A stretch of DNA of 8,801 bases from Nanobdellota archaeon (lineage in GTDB: Archaea > Nanobdellota > Nanobdellia > Woesearchaeales > JAUYGA01): positions 1-8,801 of the forward strand of contig JAUYGA010000243.1 in the NCBI GenBank assembly GCA_030690755.1. Direction: 5' to 3'. The notes under the pieces are model-generated. The model was not told where the DNA came from, did no database searches, and saw only the letters and a program-made list of their open reading frames with translations. Below, one piece after another: positions 5,817 through 8,801 of this stretch (its first letter is position 1; every line of letters starts with the position of its first letter). The position numbers and the translations under genes were made by a program.

Positions 5817-5834
5817 ATATAAATAAATATAAAT
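5817..5834 (+). promoter_or_regulatory. Extended TATA-like A/T tract in the 272-bp intergenic region
   Basis: TATATAAATAAATATAAA could act as a TATA element in the plus direction (start near 5850) upstream of the nearer promoter at 5911. Nothing recognisable is encoded between 5850 and 5880 apart from a weak 5-bp hairpin (ATAAC/GTTAT, 5856-5869). The rest of 5687-5958 holds only the promoter elements listed separately. Confidence 0.25.
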
Positions 5835-5880
5835 GGATTTAAACAGCCATCCTCGATAACAGGGGTTATTTGTAATTTGA

Positions 5881-5930
5881 TAATGATTAATAGCCACAGG
5901 AATAATTTTAATTATAATATTTAATCATTA
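5881..5930 (+). promoter_or_regulatory. Paired operator-like inverted repeat around the promoter of the 5959 gene
   Basis: TAATGATTAA (5881-5890) and TTAATCATTA (5921-5930) are perfect reverse complements, 40 bp apart centre to centre (about four helical turns). Each is itself close to the palindrome TTAATnATTAA. The second site directly follows the TATA element at 5911-5918, so a dimeric repressor bound at both could block transcription. A/T-only composition raises the chance of coincidence. Confidence 0.4.
5911..5918 (+). promoter_or_regulatory. TATA element (ATTATAAT) and leader of the 5959 gene
   Basis: The box centre is near 5914, predicting a start near 5940 and a leader of roughly 18 nt. 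That leader contains AGAAGGA (5946-5952), a Shine-Dalgarno sequence 6 nt before ATG 5959. This gene therefore differs from its leaderless neighbours. Confidence 0.4.
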
Positions 5931-5958
5931 AAACAAGAAATAGGCAGAAGGATAATAA

Positions 5959-6978
5959 ATGGAACAACTAGACGAAACATTGGCAGCTGCATTTGAAGAA
6001 TGCCATTATGTGCTTGAAGATAGGATGTTCATCTTAGTCAAAAAACTGATAATCGAAGACAGCGATGGTCAGCTTAGCAGAATAATCCACCGAAATTCAA
6101 GAACCCATGAAAGAAACTGGTCAAAAAAAAGACAAGCCCAATATTTTGAATATCTTGCTAAAGATCATGTTCTGAGAAACTGCGGAGACCCTGAGGACAG
6201 AGAGTATGACCTGAACAGGATGGTTGCGCAGGGATTGTTTGAAAAAGCAAAAAATCTGTACACCAAGTTCAGAAACGAAAAAGGCCGAAGAAAAGCAGAC
6301 CAGATCGAGTACCTTCTTAAAAATTTTAATGCCTTCACAGAGATTGCAGAGGCTTATCATGATATCGAAGCAGGAACTCTTCTTGACAGATATTATGTAG
6401 ATGACGAAAAAGCTCATAAGAACACAAACACCATCACTGACAAGATTAATGAGTCAGTGAAAGAATTTGCAGAGGATCCTGAAAATCCGACTGATAGGGA
6501 GAAAAAGATAGCGGAGATGGTAATTAAGACCATGAAATTAAAAGAAATTTTTGACACAGGGGATGCGCATATCTCTCTGACAGAAGAAGAGATAAAAAAC
6601 TTCGGCGATGTTATTTATTTCACAGTTATACTTGCAAGGATGGATAACTATCAAGTGAGGATAGGTTATGAGAATGGAAACTTTCATTATTACGTTTTTG
6701 ATTTTGAAGGCCACAGCATGTCAGATGAGCAGTTCAACAATATTGCAGAAGGCTCACTGCAGCACAGGTTGGTATCTGCAGCAGATAAATTGGCTGCGCA
6801 AAAAGATATCCTTAGCAAGACTAAAACATCTTTTTTGCTTGAACAGGTCAAGAACCTCGGCAGATTAATAAGCGAGAAAACATCTGGCTTTGATGTAACC
6901 AAATTGCTTCAGGATTACTGCAAAATCAACCCTGAAGATATAACCCCTTACCAAATGGAATTAGATTTAAACCCCTAA
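5959..6978 (+). CDS. Hypothetical protein, 339 residues, unrecognised, mostly helical
   Basis: I do not recognise this protein. It has no signal peptide or membrane segment and appears cytoplasmic and largely alpha-helical. The N-terminal region (about 1-170) is rich in charged helices, including EYLAKDHVLRNCGDPEDREY, MVAQGLFEKAKNLYTKFRNE and a tyrosine-rich stretch near 133-147 (YHDIEAGTLLDRYYVDDE). A hinge near 172-180 (EDPENPTDREKK) leads to a second part containing the only obvious beta segment, about 229-252 (NYQVRIGYENGNFHYYVFDF). It then returns to helices around AADKLAAQKDILSKTKTSF and ends at a proline-flanked tail (TPYQMELDLNP). I can assign no catalytic motif. The start is well supported by a Shine-Dalgarno sequence, and the upstream region carries a paired operator-like palindrome, so the gene is probably regulated on its own. 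It converges with lysS across 27 bp. Confidence 0.65.
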   Translation: MEQLDETLAAAFEECHYVLEDRMFILVKKLIIEDSDGQLSRIIHRNSRTHERNWSKKRQAQYFEYLAKDHVLRNCGDPEDREYDLNRMVAQGLFEKAKNLYTKFRNEKGRRKADQIEYLLKNFNAFTEIAEAYHDIEAGTLLDRYYVDDEKAHKNTNTITDKINESVKEFAEDPENPTDREKKIAEMVIKTMKLKEIFDTGDAHISLTEEEIKNFGDVIYFTVILARMDNYQVRIGYENGNFHYYVFDFEGHSMSDEQFNNIAEGSLQHRLVSAADKLAAQKDILSKTKTSFLLEQVKNLGRLISEKTSGFDVTKLLQDYCKINPEDITPYQMELDLNP

Positions 6979-7005
6979 GAAAATAAAGAGCTAAGCAGAA
7001 TCAAC

Positions 7006-8733
7006 TTAAACTTTCTCAAAGAGTTCTGCGACCTTATCTTTTCCATACGTCAGAATAAAATGAGCAAGTCTTGGTCCTCTATCCTTCTTGAACAGTATCT
7101 GATAACAAATTCTGAAAAAATCTGAAGTTTGAATATTGTTTGCTTTGCAGATATTATAGAATTCTTCATGCAGTGATTTTTCATTGAACTCCTGTCTTCT
7201 GAGCATTTCAGAAACCTGATGAATCGTAAGTCTTTCTTCATCTTTCAAATCAATCTTAGAAATTTTTGTCTGTACCTCAAACTTGACTTCATCAGGAGCA
7301 TATGATTTAAGCCAACTTCTTGCAGCATTAAGTCTTTCAATCACTTCTTTCTCGCGTCCGTCTTGGAAATGCCCTGTTCTAATCAAGCTCTGTATTATGT
7401 CTTCATCATCTGAATAAATCTGAGCAAGAATGACTGCATGGCTGAACGTCATGAGAAGCGGCTTGCGAATCTGTTCAGAATCAGGATTGTTTGAAATCTC
7501 ATACAATCGTCTCATATGCGTTGATTCCTTTTCATTGTCAACTTTCTTGGTTCCAAAATAAACCTCGCCATAACTGTCAAATTCCTCATAGAATTTCGGC
7601 AGGTCTTTCCAGGAAAAACTTCTTGTTTTCATGAGTCGCTTGTTATAAAAGAAACGTAAAATTTCTGCAGGAGCGACATCAAGCCATTGGTTAGGATAAA
7701 CAACATTTCCAAGAGATGCAGACATTTTTACATTGTCAATCATTATGTGTTCATAGAATATTGGTTCAGGATGGGGAAATTCCAAAACTTTCTCGCAGAT
7801 TTCTGCATTTATCCAAAAAGCGCTATTAGGAACTTGGTATTCTTTGCCAGCTCCCTCTGCGCAAATCTTCCACATAGCCCACTGCGCAGCCCACTCTGAC
7901 TTCCACATTAGTTTTCCCTTGTCCTTCAGCGGATTGTTTTCGCCTTTGTGGCCGCAGCCTTTTGCAGTTGTTGTCTCAAAACTATAATCCTGGCAATGAT
8001 ATTTCAAAAGTTCATTTTTATGGTCGAATTCTGTTATTTTTGCAGTTATTATCTTGCCGCAATTTTCGCATATCGGCGCCCAAGGACTCCAACTGCTGCT
8101 GAGCTTGTTATCTTTATCACGGAACTTGTTCTGAATCTCAATGATTTTATCAAGATTGTCCATTATGACTTTAATGTGCGGTTTGAAACTGCCATCCTCA
8201 TATGCTTTTTTTGTAGAAAGCTTTTCCATATCCATGAAAACAAATTCATCAAGAACCTTAAAATATTCAGCCATGAAATGTTCAGCATAACTCTTATGGC
8301 AGCCGTCAGGATCTGGAACAGCTGAAACAGGCGTCCCAAGATATTTCTCAAAATTTGCAGGAACATTTTTTGGAATCTTTCTTAATGGATCCATATCTTC
8401 TGCAACCCAAAGCAGTTTTGATTTGACACCTGCATCTTTTAATGCGCGAGCGACACTTGCGCCTCTGATAGTATCGCTTAATCTGCCAATATGAAGTATT
8501 CCTGAAAGCGAAGCAGAAGTCTTGACAGTAAAAGTATCAAACTTATGTATAGGCCTATCAAGATAATGAAATTTCTTTCTAGCAATTATCTCACTGGCCA
8601 ACTGATCAGCCCAGAACAGGCCTTCAAAATCTTTTCCTTCAGGGCCTTTTTGGTTCTGCTTGTTAGATTTACCAAGATTATCTTTCTTGTCATTCTTATC
8701 TTTTTCCATTTTAACATCACTATTTTTTTGCAT
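7006..8733 (-). CDS. lysS: Lysyl-tRNA synthetase, class I
   Basis: This enzyme charges tRNA-Lys with lysine using ATP, in the cytoplasm. It is the class I (Rossmann-fold) LysRS typical of archaea. From ATG 8733 it has 575 residues. The HIGH-type motif is HIGR at 81-84 (within KTSASLSGILHIGRLSD). The KMSKS-type motif is KMSAS at 336-340, followed by LGNVVYP. A zinc-ribbon-like insert has CENC at 222-225, then C247, C260 and H262. The downstream ILRFF...RSFSWKDLPKFYEEFD segment and helical anticodon-binding C-terminus match the family. Odd points: residues 1-35 are a lysine-rich extension absent from typical class I LysRS, and the usual GKDH active-site motif reads GKEY (296-299). I chose Met 8733 because a TATA box centred at 8760 predicts transcription from about 8735; the GTG at 8754 lies against the TATA box. 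ATG 8709 (MEKDK), with GTGAT 6 nt upstream, is an alternative start. Confidence 0.87.
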   Translation of the reverse strand: MQKNSDVKMEKDKNDKKDNLGKSNKQNQKGPEGKDFEGLFWADQLASEIIARKKFHYLDRPIHKFDTFTVKTSASLSGILHIGRLSDTIRGASVARALKDAGVKSKLLWVAEDMDPLRKIPKNVPANFEKYLGTPVSAVPDPDGCHKSYAEHFMAEYFKVLDEFVFMDMEKLSTKKAYEDGSFKPHIKVIMDNLDKIIEIQNKFRDKDNKLSSSWSPWAPICENCGKIITAKITEFDHKNELLKYHCQDYSFETTTAKGCGHKGENNPLKDKGKLMWKSEWAAQWAMWKICAEGAGKEYQVPNSAFWINAEICEKVLEFPHPEPIFYEHIMIDNVKMSASLGNVVYPNQWLDVAPAEILRFFYNKRLMKTRSFSWKDLPKFYEEFDSYGEVYFGTKKVDNEKESTHMRRLYEISNNPDSEQIRKPLLMTFSHAVILAQIYSDDEDIIQSLIRTGHFQDGREKEVIERLNAARSWLKSYAPDEVKFEVQTKISKIDLKDEERLTIHQVSEMLRRQEFNEKSLHEEFYNICKANNIQTSDFFRICYQILFKKDRGPRLAHFILTYGKDKVAELFEKV

Positions 8734-8755
8734 ACCCCTTAAAGTTTTATGCACT

Positions 8756-8765
8756 TATTTAAATA
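8756..8765 (-). promoter_or_regulatory. TATA box (TATTTAAATA) of lysS; leaderless start
   Basis: The palindromic TATTTAAATA is centred at 8760-8761, predicting a minus-strand start near 8735, two nt before ATG 8733. This rules out the longer GTG start at 8754. As the box is palindromic it could also fire rightward out of the window. Confidence 0.5.
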
Positions 8766-8801
8766 TTTGTGTTTTGCGGTTTTTTAACGTTGAGACTTTT
8801 T

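Noticed and set aside
5857..5870. Terminator or riboswitch from ATAAC/GTTAT hairpin
   Set aside because: Only 5 bp, no following T-run and no recognisable aptamer sequence.
7687..8325. Plus-strand open frames opposite lysS
   Set aside because: They are antisense shadows of a well-supported synthetase gene, with no promoter or ribosome-binding site.
1..8801. CRISPR array, tRNA/rRNA genes, transposase, toxin-antitoxin or defence cluster
   Set aside because: I looked for spaced direct repeats, T-loop sequence (GTTCGA-type), transposase motifs and small gene pairs. None is present.

Overview
The window is about 8.8 kb of AT-rich archaeal chromosome. Archaeal identity rests on four things: the C-terminus of a replication factor C large subunit, a crenarchaeal-type OB-fold single-stranded DNA-binding protein, a class I lysyl-tRNA synthetase, and TATA-box promoters placed about 26 nt before start codons (leaderless mRNAs). 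A DPANN-type lineage (Woesearchaeota/Pacearchaeota-like) is my inference from AT content and protein style; it is not proven here.

Layout. Bases 1-362 hold the end of rfcL (+). It converges with ssb (-, 426-863) across a T-tract terminator. Between ssb and the next gene lies a short GC-rich island (about 978-1098) with its own TATA box, a 12-bp perfect closing stem, a second 9-bp stem and a possible pseudoknot. I read it as a structured non-coding RNA of no family I can name. Bases 1126-2014 (-) are a BRO-N/DinD-like phage-antirepressor-family gene. Its frame is broken by a 52-nt insertion that folds into two hairpins. Downstream are a 7-nt tandem repeat and a large, sequon-rich, repeat-containing lipoprotein (+, 2204-3958). 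A short stretch (3959-4104) carries a probable terminator and, on the minus strand, an out-of-frame membrane-anchor-like reading. A DHH-family protein (+, 4105-5070) lacks several metal-ligand residues. It overlaps tail-to-tail by 8 bp with an unrecognised gene (-, 5063-5686). A 272-bp intergenic region holds a paired operator-like palindrome in front of a second unrecognised gene (+, 5959-6978). That gene converges with lysS (-, 7006-8733), a class I LysRS with a lysine-rich N-terminal extension.

How the genes relate. rfcL and ssb are replication genes, and the DHH protein belongs to a superfamily that includes replication and repair nucleases (RecJ/GAN/Cdc45). Strands alternate almost gene by gene, so there is no real operon and most genes carry their own promoter. 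The BRO-like gene points to past input from a virus or other mobile element. I see no CRISPR array, tRNA, rRNA, transposase or recognisable defence system. The best candidates for something undescribed are the island RNA at 978-1098 and the double-hairpin insertion at 1450-1501.
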